In this document: positions 1 to 5,354 of the stretch, piece by piece | Layout of the letters: each line of letters begins with the position of its first letter | How positions within the stretch are numbered: the first letter of the stretch is position 1 | Assembly: GCA_030018555.1 (NCBI GenBank) | Contig: JASEHY010000105.1 | Location: 1 to 5,439 of the forward strand | Source of the DNA: Planctomycetota bacterium | GTDB lineage: Bacteria > Planctomycetota > MHYJ01 > JACQXL01 | Direction of reading: 5' to 3' | Length of the DNA stretch: 5,439 nucleotides | The notes under the pieces: model-generated | Database searches by the model: none | What the model was told of the DNA's origin: nothing | Seen by the model: only the letters and a program-made list of their open reading frames with translations | Made by a program: the position numbers and the translations under genes

Positions 1-77
1 AATGAGTTTACCCTGTCCTTCACAGGATGGTGGCTACCAAGTAAAACGAAGGGTGAGATTCGTGTTTATACTTTCCT
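1..77. other. Leader upstream of the atpI-like gene; no gene assigned
   Basis: The stretch before the first supported gene. A TGA at 3-5 could be the stop of an upstream gene, but too little is visible to say. Frame +1 is open from base 1 to a TAA at 211-213, giving about 70 codons without a start. It overlaps the atpI-like gene by some 135 nt and its sequence is not recognisable, so I do not call it. Two very short hairpins (CCTGT 12-16 with ACAGG 22-26; TGGT 28-31 with ACCA 36-39) are too weak to name. TATACT at 67-72 resembles a -10 box but has no -35 partner. The purine-rich AAGGGTGAG around 50-58 lies too far upstream of the ATG at 78 for a normal ribosome site. Confidence 0.3.
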
Positions 78-368
78 ATGGCTCAAGATATATTTTCGTT
101 CAATACTCAAAATATTCTCAATCTTATTATTGGCGGTTTTGTCGGTATTTATCCTTTTGTCAGTTGGAAATTGGCAGGCAGATTTTTATTCGCCCGTCCC
201 AGGAAGCCGTTAATATTCGGGTTTATTGTATTAAAATTAGTGGTTATCGGAATAATAATGTATGTCTTCACGAATATGGCATTCTTTGCGGGGACACCTT
301 TTATCATAGGAATGATTTTATCACCTTTAATAATTACAATGGTGATACTATTTAAATACCGTACATAG
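78..368 (+). CDS. atpI: AtpI-like small membrane protein of the ATP synthase operon
   Basis: A 96-residue hydrophobic protein encoded just upstream of atpB, the usual place for AtpI (ATP synthase protein I). AtpI is an accessory membrane protein thought to help assemble the c-ring or supply Mg2+. Three membrane segments are visible at about residues 13-30, 45-66 and 73-92. Between the first two is a basic stretch (KLAGRFLFARPRKP, 31-44) that should face the cytoplasm. The pattern fits the ATP-synt_I family: a glycine-rich first helix (GGFVGIYPF), a lone lysine in helix 2 (VLKLVVIG) and a terminal helix beginning PFIIGMILSP. It is shorter than typical AtpI (about 110-130 aa), apparently at the N-terminus. 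The start at 78 gives a sensible short hydrophilic N-terminus, although no good Shine-Dalgarno precedes it. The spacer to atpB is 38 nt. The call rests on position and topology more than on a diagnostic residue; another small membrane protein such as an AtpR type is possible. Confidence 0.65.
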   Translation: MAQDIFSFNTQNILNLIIGGFVGIYPFVSWKLAGRFLFARPRKPLIFGFIVLKLVVIGIIMYVFTNMAFFAGTPFIIGMILSPLIITMVILFKYRT

Positions 369-406
369 AGTCCCAGAGGGAAGCATAAAGAACTTTACGC
401 TAATCT

Positions 407-1156
407 ATGGCAGCAGAACATCATCCGCCGACATTAGTAACGCCCATTTACCGGAGACTTTCGGAGAGTAATCTACTCCCTGAATTTCTTAAAGGTGAAA
501 ATGGCGAGACCTATTTCCAGATTATCGTCTTTAGTTGGCTGGTAATGGGGTTTTTGATAATTATTTCCTATTTATCTACACGACGGCTACATAAGACACC
601 GGAACGATTACAATCTTTAGCGGAAGTTATTGTAGATTTTTTAGCAGGGCTGATGGATTCATTTATCGGGCAGGGAGGACGAAAGTATTTAGGGCTTTTG
701 GGAACCGCCTTCCTCTTTATTTTATTCCTTAATATACTCGGTCTTATCCCCGGAATGATTTCTCCAACCGCAAACTGGAACTGCACGGTCTCTATGGCTA
801 TCGTAGTCATTATTATGGTTCAAGCATATGGGATGAGAGAGCATGGTTTATGGGGGTATCTTAAACATCACGCCGGCTCACCTAAGGAATTGGTAACATG
901 GATTATAGCACCTTTAATATTTCCTCTACATATGTTAGGTGAAATGGTCAGGACAATGTCTCTTTCTCTACGATTGTATCTAAATATATTTGGTGAGGAT
1001 TCTATTATCTTATCTTTAGTTGATTTAGGGTTTCCGTTATTGCCTCTTCAGATGGTAATGTATGGTTTTGCGGCATTCACATCGGTTTTACAGGCATTTA
1101 TATTTACAGCGCTTTCTTCTATTTATATTATGCTAATGACCGCGCATAGTGAGTAA
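407..1156 (+). CDS. atpB: ATP synthase Fo subunit a
   Basis: The 249-residue stator subunit of Fo that supplies the two ion half-channels next to the c-ring, in the cytoplasmic membrane. Family landmarks are in order: a first membrane helix at about 38-56; FLNILGLIPG (107-116), the conserved N-x-x-G-L-x-P helix; PTANWNCTVSMA (120-131), matching the family's PT-N-T motif; then SLSLRLYLNIFGED (185-198). In the last motif R189 is the essential arginine that interacts with the c-subunit carboxylate (equivalent to E. coli R210). The final helix carries LQAFIFTALSSIYI (228-241), including the conserved glutamine Q229. Length is normal and all key residues are intact. An in-frame TAA at 401-403 makes 407 the first possible ATG. 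The purine block AGAGGGAAG (375-383) is about 23 nt upstream, so initiation appears SD-poor. The TAA stop (1154-1156) already lies within the first 7-bp unit of the repeat array that begins the inserted cassette before atpE. Confidence 0.97.
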   Translation: MAAEHHPPTLVTPIYRRLSESNLLPEFLKGENGETYFQIIVFSWLVMGFLIIISYLSTRRLHKTPERLQSLAEVIVDFLAGLMDSFIGQGGRKYLGLLGTAFLFILFLNILGLIPGMISPTANWNCTVSMAIVVIIMVQAYGMREHGLWGYLKHHAGSPKELVTWIIAPLIFPLHMLGEMVRTMSLSLRLYLNIFGEDSIILSLVDLGFPLLPLQMVMYGFAAFTSVLQAFIFTALSSIYIMLMTAHSE

Positions 1157-1161
1157 TTATG

Positions 1162-1185
1162 AATTATTAATTTTGAATTCTTAAT
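1162..1185 (+). repeat. Left inverted arm of cassette 1, made of 7-bp units
   Basis: Together with its flanks this arm can be read as five consecutive 7-mers from the atpB stop codon to the base before the IVP start: TAATTAT, GAATTAT, TAATTTT, GAATTCT, TAATGTA (1154-1188), consensus (T/G)AATTNT. The 24 nt given pair with 1536-1559 except at A1166, T1173 and A1183. Confidence 0.8.
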
Positions 1186-1188
1186 GTA

Positions 1189-1533
1189 ATGAAAGACAAT
1201 ATTATAAGAGATAAGAGTTATGGATTTGCGTTAAAGATAGTTCTTTTGTATAAAGAATTACTGGAAAGACATGAATTCATTCTATCAAAGCAATTGGTAA
1301 GGTCTGCAACAAGTATTGGAGCGAATGTTGAAGAAGCCATTGCCGGGCAAAGTCGTAAAGATTTTATCTCTAAGATGTCGGTGGCTTCTAAAGAAGCCCG
1401 AGAAACCCATTACTGGATTCGTCTCTTGCGAGATGGACAATTTGTACAACAAAACCAGGCAGACAACTTAATTAAAGACATAGAGGAAATTATCAAAATC
1501 TTAACAGCAATAGTTAAAACTGCTTCTAATTAA
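1189..1533 (+). CDS. Four-helix-bundle protein, 23S rRNA IVP (S23) family
   Basis: A 114-residue protein, the normal length for this family. It is recognised by the hallmark N-terminus (MKDNIIRDKSYGFALKIV), the central RSATSIGANVEEA (38-50), SRKDFISK (55-62) and KEARETHYWIRLL (68-80). Four amphipathic helices can be placed at about 10-26, 29-51, 55-82 and 90-112. Family members are encoded inside intervening sequences of bacterial 23S rRNA genes and elsewhere in genomes. They form pentameric bundles, are related in fold to the Avd accessory protein of diversity-generating retroelements, and have no established biochemical role. No catalytic motif, signal peptide or membrane segment is visible. 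The gene is intact, in operon orientation, and begins 32 nt after atpB. The AT-rich repeat before the ATG has no Shine-Dalgarno, so it may be poorly translated or coupled to atpB. It is not a known ATP synthase component; its position looks like an insertion between atpB and atpE. Confidence 0.93.
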   Translation: MKDNIIRDKSYGFALKIVLLYKELLERHEFILSKQLVRSATSIGANVEEAIAGQSRKDFISKMSVASKEARETHYWIRLLRDGQFVQQNQADNLIKDIEEIIKILTAIVKTASN

Positions 1534-1535
1534 AA

Positions 1536-1559
1536 ATCAAGAATTCACAATTAAGAATT
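1536..1559 (-). repeat. Right inverted arm of cassette 1, made of 7-bp units
   Basis: Read on the minus strand, 1560 down to 1533 gives the 7-mers TAATTCT, TAATTGT, GAATTCT and TGATTTT, in register with the left-arm units. It starts 2 nt after the IVP stop codon and ends 10 nt before the atpE Shine-Dalgarno. Confidence 0.8.
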
Positions 1560-1569
1560 ATAGTAATGA

Positions 1570-1580
1570 AAGGGGGTGAT
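1570..1580 (+). promoter_or_regulatory. Near-perfect Shine-Dalgarno of atpE
   Basis: AAGGGGGTGAT differs at one base from the full anti-16S complement AAGGAGGTGAT. Its GGGGG core ends 8 nt before the ATG at 1585. This decides the start: an in-frame GTG at 1576 lies inside the SD itself and is unlikely to be used. It is the strongest ribosome site in the window, fitting the need for many c subunits per enzyme. Confidence 0.85.
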
Positions 1581-1584
1581 ACGA

Positions 1585-1911
1585 ATGGATATCTGGATGA
1601 CCGCATTAGTAATCGGGTTGGGTATGGCGTTAACCGCTTCTATTGGCGCTTTCAGCCAATCGCGTGCCATCTCAGGCGCTGTGGAAGCCATTGCCAGACA
1701 ACCAGAAGCAGGTGGTCGCATTTTTACTTCTTTATTACTCGGCTTGGCTCTGATTGAAACATTGGTGCTTTTTACACTCTTTGTGAACGGCGTTCTGTTA
1801 CGCACCAATCTGAACGATATGATTCAGGCAAAATATGGTAAGGAAGTAGTAGAATCACAGAAAGTATCTGATGCCTATGAAATAGAGAAGAAAGGAAAAC
1901 CAGAACACTAA
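1585..1911 (+). CDS. atpE: ATP synthase Fo subunit c with charged C-terminal extension
   Basis: The proteolipid that forms the rotating c-ring and carries the ion. Counting from the ATG at 1585 it is 108 residues. Helix 1 (about 4-31) has a degenerate glycine motif (GLGMALTASIGA, 11-22). The cytoplasmic loop holds the family-typical ARQPEAGG (37-44). Helix 2 (about 46-72) contains the ion-binding carboxylate E58 in LGLALIETLVLF. Q25 of helix 1 aligns with the Na+-coordinating Gln of Na+-type c subunits, and T59 could replace their Ser. F63 stands where those proteins have Tyr, so the coupling ion is unclear. Ordinary c subunits end soon after helix 2 (70-90 aa). Here a hydrophilic tail of about 36 residues follows (73-108), rich in K, E, D and Q and ending KKGKPEH; by known c-ring topology it would lie on the outer (periplasmic) face. 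Neighbours are cassette 1 upstream and a strong hairpin 12 nt downstream. Confidence 0.95.
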   Translation: MDIWMTALVIGLGMALTASIGAFSQSRAISGAVEAIARQPEAGGRIFTSLLLGLALIETLVLFTLFVNGVLLRTNLNDMIQAKYGKEVVESQKVSDAYEIEKKGKPEH

Positions 1912-1923
1912 TAATCCGACTTG

Positions 1924-1958
1924 TTCGTCCTCCCCGATGTTACCTCGGGGGGGACGAA
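1924..1958 (+). promoter_or_regulatory. Strong stem-loop after atpE; possible attenuator or 3'-end stabiliser
   Basis: A 14-bp stem, 1924-1937 with 1945-1958, closed by a 7-nt loop (TGTTACC). All positions pair, with one T-G wobble at 1931/1951, and the stem is GC-rich. It starts 12 nt after the atpE stop. It is followed by AAAACGTTCTTAT rather than a T-run, so it is not a standard intrinsic terminator. Partial termination, or protection of an upstream atpE-containing mRNA 3' end after processing, would fit the high demand for subunit c. Function is inferred; the fold is read directly. Confidence 0.6.
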
Positions 1959-1971
1959 AACGTTCTTATAC

Positions 1972-2210
1972 CTGAACTCTTGCGAAAACGGGAAACAGAC
2001 TACCCAAAAGGTGTCATTCTGAGCCCGTCCCTCACGGGATCCCGTCAGAGGGACAGGCGAAGAATCTCGCTTCAAAACCGCATAAAATGAGATTCTTCAC
2101 TCCGCGGAGTTTATCCTGAGGCAAATGAGACCCTTCGCTCCGCTCAGGGTGACAAGTTGCCGAAGGGCTCCGTTCAGAATGACAGAAAAAGCCTTTTCAC
2201 AAGAGTTCAG
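1972..2210. repeat. Fold-back element between atpE and atpF (17-bp inverted ends)
   Basis: CTGAACTCTTGCGAAAA at 1972-1988 is repeated inverted at 2194-2210 with a single mismatch (C1983 against A2199). This outlines a 239-bp element that makes up most of the 313-bp atpE/atpF gap. No gene of its own is credible inside. The interior holds the GTCATTCTGAG-type palindrome cluster. The right end lies 14 nt before the atpF ATG, so folding could affect atpF initiation. It resembles a MITE or fold-back insertion, but I see no target-site duplication and cannot test copy number here. Confidence 0.6.
2012..2184. repeat. GTCATTCTGAG-type palindromic repeat cluster
   Basis: The ends are perfect inverted 11-mers: TGTCATTCTGA (2012-2022) and TCAGAATGACA (2174-2184). 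Inside are GTCCCT (2027-2032) with AGGGAC (2049-2054), enclosing the 12-bp palindrome ACGGGATCCCGT (2034-2045); GAAGAATCTC (2059-2068) with GAGATTCTTC (2089-2098); the palindrome CTCCGCGGAG (2100-2109); CCTGAG (2115-2120) with CTCAGG (2143-2148); and CCCTTCG (2131-2137) with CGAAGGG (2161-2167). The words 'CATTCTGAG', 'GAAGAATCTC', 'CTCAGGGTGACA' and 'TTCAGAATGACA' are those of a dispersed intergenic repeat I recognise from many bacterial genomes. It seems to be several nested or tandem half-units. It is non-coding; its effect on atpF expression is unknown. Confidence 0.75.
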
Positions 2211-2224
2211 TCATACATATATTT

Positions 2225-2731
2225 ATGAAAGACCTTTTTACTGCATTAGGTGCCCAGGGAGAAGTTATCTTATTACTGGTTATAAATTTTATTATCCTCT
2301 TTTTGATACTCAAAAAGTTCCTCTTCGGTAGAGTATTAGAACATCTTGATAATCGTAGAAAAGAAATACAAGATACCTTCTCTAAAATAGAAGAAGACAA
2401 GAAACAAATTGCCAGACTCTCTGAAGAATACCAGAACAAACTGCAGTCAATAGAAAGAGAGGGCTACCAGAAGATTCAGGATGCAATTAAAGAAGGTCTC
2501 TCTGCAAAAGCCCAGATTATTTCCGAATCACATCTACAGACAGACAATATACTCCGCAAAGCCCGTGAAGAATTAGAATTAGAAAAGAAAAAGGCAATGA
2601 AAGAACTACGTAATGAGATAATCTCTCTTTCTATATCAGCCGCAGAAAAGGTTATCAGCAAACAATTAGACGGGGAAACCAATTCCAAAATAGTATCAGA
2701 ATTCTTACAGGAAGTGGATAAGGTGAAATGA
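2225..2731 (+). CDS. atpF: ATP synthase Fo subunit b
   Basis: The 168-residue peripheral-stalk subunit that anchors F1 to subunit a. One N-terminal membrane helix (about 12-32, VILLLVINFIILFLILKKFLF) is followed by the family signature of a basic turn and LDNRRKEI (41-48). A long charged coiled coil rich in K, E and Q then runs to the end, with the conserved tail LSISAAEKVISKQLD (135-149). Length and layout are normal. Only one b gene is present, with no b' partner, so a homodimer is expected. No Shine-Dalgarno is visible near the ATG at 2225: AAGAG at 2201-2205 is about 19 nt away, inside the right end of the fold-back element. Initiation may therefore be weak or structure-dependent. The 3' end overlaps atpH by 4 nt (ATGA, 2728-2731), indicating translational coupling. 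Confidence 0.96.
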   Translation: MKDLFTALGAQGEVILLLVINFIILFLILKKFLFGRVLEHLDNRRKEIQDTFSKIEEDKKQIARLSEEYQNKLQSIEREGYQKIQDAIKEGLSAKAQIISESHLQTDNILRKAREELELEKKKAMKELRNEIISLSISAAEKVISKQLDGETNSKIVSEFLQEVDKVK

Positions 2732-3270
2732 TATCTAAAACTATTGCCGCCAGATACGTCCGCGCAATGATGAATACGGTCCCGACAAATATGATAAACA
2801 AAATAGGTCAGGACCTCAAAACCATTCTTGATATTTACTCAACAAACCCAAATTTTGCCAATCTACTGGAGACTCCACTGATACCACAACATACAAAAAA
2901 TGAAATCGTTGTCAGAATCCTTGATAGATATAAGATTGAGCCGGCACTTATTCGTTTTATGGAGTTGCTGGTTAGCAAAAAACGGACTGACCTTTTAGCA
3001 GATATTGCGGAAGTTTATTCTATTTTAGCAGACGAGGCACTTGGAGTTATCAGGGCAAAGATAAAAACAGCACTTCCTTTAACCGAAACACAACTGCAGG
3101 ATATAAAGCAAAAACTTATAGCAGTTACCAGAAAGGATGTAACACTTAATATTGAAAATACCCCTTCTATTTTAGGGGGCATCGCAGTCCAGATTGGCGA
3201 CCGCGTTTTTGATGGAAGTGTTCAAGGAAAACTTAAAGACCTGAAGGAAAAACTACTTGAGAAAACATAA
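2728..3270 (+). CDS. atpH: ATP synthase F1 subunit delta
   Basis: The 180-residue subunit that joins the peripheral stalk to the top of the alpha/beta hexamer (the OSCP homologue). The N-terminal helical domain opens with the family motif AARYVRAM (7-14). FMELLVSKKRTDLLADI (77-93) is the conserved helix before the C-terminal domain. The C-terminal half shows the typical LPLT start (116-119), then SILGGIAVQIGDRVFDGSV (147-165), matching the family's GG-x-x-x-x-x-G-D-x-x-x-D-G-S pattern, and ends GKLKDLKEKLL. Length is standard. The ATG overlaps the atpF stop as ATGA. GGAAGTGG (2710-2717) and AAGGTGA (2720-2726), both inside the atpF end, can serve as ribosome sites. The spacer to atpA is 50 nt, with a weak hairpin only (TAGAG 3281-3285 with CTCTA 3294-3298). 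Confidence 0.96.
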   Translation: MISKTIAARYVRAMMNTVPTNMINKIGQDLKTILDIYSTNPNFANLLETPLIPQHTKNEIVVRILDRYKIEPALIRFMELLVSKKRTDLLADIAEVYSILADEALGVIRAKIKTALPLTETQLQDIKQKLIAVTRKDVTLNIENTPSILGGIAVQIGDRVFDGSVQGKLKDLKEKLLEKT

Positions 3271-3320
3271 AAATGAAGTTTAGAGCAGAAAGACTCTACG
3301 CTATCTGAAAGGAACCATCT

Positions 3321-4880
3321 ATGACTCAAAATATTAAACCCGCAGAAATCACTTCCATTATTCAACAAGAAATCAACAAATATGATACCAAACTTAAAAT
3401 GGAGACCGTGGGCACCATCCTTCAGGTCGGCGATGGTATTGCCCGTCTCTGGGGATTAGACAAAGTAATGTATGCCGAACTGGTAGAATTCACTTCCACC
3501 CAATATCATTCTGAACCAATTTTTGGTATGGCGCTGAGTTTAGAAGAAGACAATGTCGGCTGTGTTGTTTTAGGTGATGACACGGTGCTTAAAGAAGGCG
3601 ATGAGGTCAAGGCAACAGGACGTATTGCTCAGGTGCCGGTCGGACCTGCTCTGGTCGGACGGGTGGTCAATGCTCTCGGACATCCTCTTGACGGCAAAGG
3701 ACCGATTGTAACCGATGAATATCGTCCCATAGAAGGTAGGTCGCCTAATGTCGTCCAGCGTCAGCCAGTTAAAGAACCGCTCCAGACCGGCTGGATTGCT
3801 ATTGATTCTATGATTCCTATCGGCAGGGGTCAGCGTGAACTTATTATCGGCGACAGACAGACCGGCAAAACCGCTCTTACGGTTGATACTATCATCAATC
3901 AGTCCACCGAACCCACTGGGTCTGGCGGAAAAGAAGAAGGGGTTGTCTGTATTTATGTAGCAATCGGGCAGAAGGCGTCAACTATTGCCAGTATTATAGA
4001 CACCCTTGAAAAACATGGTGCAATGAAATATACTATTGTGGTATCCGCATCCGCTTCTGACCCGGCACCGCTTCTCTATATCGCACCTTATGCCGGCTGT
4101 GCTATGGGCGAATATTTCAGGGATAACAAACAACACTCCCTCGTAATATATGACGACTTATCCAAACACGCAGCCGCATATCGGCAACTGTCTTTACTAT
4201 TACGAAGACCGCCGGGCAGAGAGGCATATCCGGGCGATATTTTTAATCTCCATTCCAGATTATTAGAACGCGCCTCAAAATTATCTGACGAACTCGGCGG
4301 AGGTTCTCTGACCGCCCTCCCTATTGTAGAAACACAGGCAGGTGATGTCTCAGGTTATATCCCTACGAATGTTATTTCTATTACTGATGGTCAGATTTAT
4401 TTAGAGCCGGACCTGTTTTATGCGGGTGTCAGACCGGCTATTAATGTGGGAATATCCGTATCACGCGTCGGCGGCTCAGCACAGATACCGGCAATGAAAC
4501 AGGTTGCCGGCAGACTCAGACTTGATCTGGCTCAGTATCGTGAACTCGCCACCTTTGCCCAGTTCGCCTCAGAACTTGATAAAACCACACAGTCTCAGTT
4601 AACCAGAGGCGAACGGCTGGTAGAAATACTTAAACAACCACAGTATCAACCTATGCCGGTGGAGGAACAGATAATCTCAATCTGGTTGGGCACTAACGGC
4701 TATTTAGATGCTCTGCCAATTGAGAAGGTTCGGACTTTTATGGATTCAATAAGGTCGTTTATCACTACTCAACATCCAGGCATTATTGAATCCATCAAGA
4801 GAACCAGAAAACTTGATATGCAGACCATAGAAAATATGAAGAAGGTAGTGGAGGAATACACTAAAGATTATAAGGGTTAG
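3321..4880 (+). CDS. atpA: ATP synthase F1 subunit alpha
   Basis: The 519-residue non-catalytic nucleotide-binding subunit of the alpha3beta3 head. Domains in order: N-terminal helix and beta-barrel (to about 95; [15 protein letters not shown] at 36-50), nucleotide-binding domain, and C-terminal helical domain (from about 390). The P-loop GDRQTGKT is at 177-184, with K183 and T184. The Walker B region is LVIYDDL (274-280). The alpha/beta signature [10 protein letters not shown] is at 372-381, followed by the arginine finger R382 that reaches the catalytic site on beta. [28 protein letters not shown] and [16 protein letters not shown] are all near-invariant alpha sequences. Compared with E. 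coli there is an insert of roughly nine residues after the P-loop helix (about 195-205, [11 protein letters not shown]). The ribosome site AAAGGAA (3308-3314) is 6 nt before the ATG. The gene is intact, and the stop at 4878-4880 directly abuts the second cassette. Confidence 0.98.
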   Translation: MTQNIKPAEITSIIQQEINKYDTKLKMETVGTILQVGDGIARLWGLDKVMYAELVEFTSTQYHSEPIFGMALSLEEDNVGCVVLGDDTVLKEGDEVKATGRIAQVPVGPALVGRVVNALGHPLDGKGPIVTDEYRPIEGRSPNVVQRQPVKEPLQTGWIAIDSMIPIGRGQRELIIGDRQTGKTALTVDTIINQSTEPTGSGGKEEGVVCIYVAIGQKASTIASIIDTLEKHGAMKYTIVVSASASDPAPLLYIAPYAGCAMGEYFRDNKQHSLVIYDDLSKHAAAYRQLSLLLRRPPGREAYPGDIFNLHSRLLERASKLSDELGGGSLTALPIVETQAGDVSGYIPTNVISITDGQIYLEPDLFYAGVRPAINVGISVSRVGGSAQIPAMKQVAGRLRLDLAQYRELATFAQFASELDKTTQSQLTRGERLVEILKQPQYQPMPVEEQIISIWLGTNGYLDALPIEKVRTFMDSIRSFITTQHPGIIESIKRTRKLDMQTIENMKKVVEEYTKDYKG

Positions 4881-4891
4881 GTTAGTCGGCT

Positions 4892-4906
4892 ACGAAGCCC
4901 GTATCG
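4892..4906 (+). repeat. Left inverted arm of cassette 2
   Basis: ACGAAGCCCGTATCG, 12 nt after the atpA stop. It pairs with 5355-5369 over its full length, counting one G-U. In 7-bp register the wider arm reads GGTTAGT, CGGCTAC, GAAGCCC, GTATCGG, ATATCGT (4880-4914). Confidence 0.75.
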
Positions 4907-4930
4907 GATATCGTTTAGGGGGCAACTAAA

Positions 4931-5353
4931 ATGGACGAAAACATAAGAAAACCTATAAGAAGTTTTAAGGATTTGTATGTCTATCAAAATACTTATAATT
5001 CTTGTCTCACTGTGATGGCTAAAATAGTGCCCAAATTACCTGAAAGCGAGAAACGTGACCTTAAAGACCAATTAAGTCGTGCTTGTAAATCCATTCCCAG
5101 ACTTATTGGCGAGGGCTATGCAAAACGCCACCAAAAGATGGGTTTCCAAAAATACCTTGATGATGCCATGGCTGAATCAAATGAAATGATAGTAAGTTTG
5201 AGCCAGTGTAAAGATATATATCCTCAATTTATTGACGTAAAATTGTGTGAGGAATTAATTGATGTATATGACAAATCCGGCAGACAACTTTACAAATTGT
5301 CTATTGCTTGGACTAAATTTAAGAGAAACGTTGACGAACTCCGTAACCGTTAG
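4931..5353 (+). CDS. Four-helix-bundle protein (S23/IVP-related), divergent subfamily
   Basis: A 140-residue soluble helical protein of the four-helix-bundle superfamily, from a different branch than the one encoded at 1189-1533. Recognisable pieces are SFKDLYVYQ (11-19); LPESEKRDLKDQLSRA (36-51); CKSIPRLIGEGYAKR (52-66), the counterpart of the RS-x-TSIGAN segment in the shorter IVP type; and FQKYLDDAMAESNEM (72-86), the counterpart of the K-DF-...-KEA-ET helix. The last helix spans about 102-135. The biochemical role of the family is unknown; no catalytic motif, signal or membrane segment is seen. Unlike the first IVP gene it has a good ribosome site, AGGGGG at 4917-4922, 8 nt before the ATG, so translation is plausible. 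It lies 50 nt after atpA and 39 nt before atpG, in operon orientation and between inverted arms. It is not a known ATP synthase subunit. Confidence 0.88.
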   Translation: MDENIRKPIRSFKDLYVYQNTYNSCLTVMAKIVPKLPESEKRDLKDQLSRACKSIPRLIGEGYAKRHQKMGFQKYLDDAMAESNEMIVSLSQCKDIYPQFIDVKLCEELIDVYDKSGRQLYKLSIAWTKFKRNVDELRNR

Positions 5354-5354
5354 A

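Larger units (their letters stand above)
1162..1559 (+). mobile_element. IVS-like cassette 1: IVP gene between inverted heptamer arms
   Basis: A compact element filling the atpB/atpE junction: left arm (1162-1185), a four-helix-bundle gene (1189-1533), right arm (1536-1559). The arms are inverted copies, 21 of 24 positions complementary, so the mRNA could close a stem around the whole gene. This is the layout of the intervening sequences found inside 23S rRNA genes (for example in Leptospira and Coxiella), which encode the same protein family, but here the host is a protein operon. No transposase is encoded and no clear target duplication frames the arms. Calling it mobile is an inference from its architecture and from the presence of a second, unrelated-sequence example in this operon. 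Confidence 0.6.

Noticed and set aside
67..72. TATACT as the -10 box of an operon promoter
   Set aside because: No -35-like sequence at suitable spacing, and it lies only 5 nt before the ATG.
1..213. Frame +1 open from the window edge, possible C-terminus of an upstream gene
   Set aside because: It would overlap the atpI-like gene by about 135 nt. Its hydrophobic part mirrors the membrane segments of that gene in a shifted frame, and nothing in it is recognisable.
2..355. Long open frame covering the atpI-like gene in another + frame
   Set aside because: Its product has no membrane or family pattern and is cysteine- and tyrosine-rich in the way of an out-of-frame reading; the overlapping frame from 78 gives a coherent three-helix membrane protein.
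568..810. Minus-strand open frame inside atpB
   Set aside because: Antisense to a strongly conserved coding region, with no family features and no ribosome site considered convincing.
1154..1188. CRISPR-like array from the short repeated units
   Set aside because: The units are 7 bp, contiguous and without spacers, and no cas gene is present.
1576..1584. GTG start for atpE three codons upstream of the ATG
   Set aside because: The GTG is part of the near-perfect Shine-Dalgarno; the ATG at 1585 has correct spacing.
1551..1808. Minus-strand open frame across atpE, and a + frame at 1566-1757
   Set aside because: Both are out-of-frame readings of the clear subunit c gene.
1924..1960. Classical rho-independent terminator after atpE
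   Set aside because: The stem is strong but followed by AAAACG and not a T-run, and the operon continues downstream.
2125..2439. Open frames over the repeat cluster and the atpF start (2125-2331 plus, 2197-2439 minus)
   Set aside because: They run from palindromic repeat DNA into atpF in the wrong frame or strand; their products are low-quality and unrecognisable.
2476..2688. Minus-strand serine-rich open frame inside atpF
   Set aside because: A typical antisense shadow of a Glu/Lys-rich coiled-coil gene.
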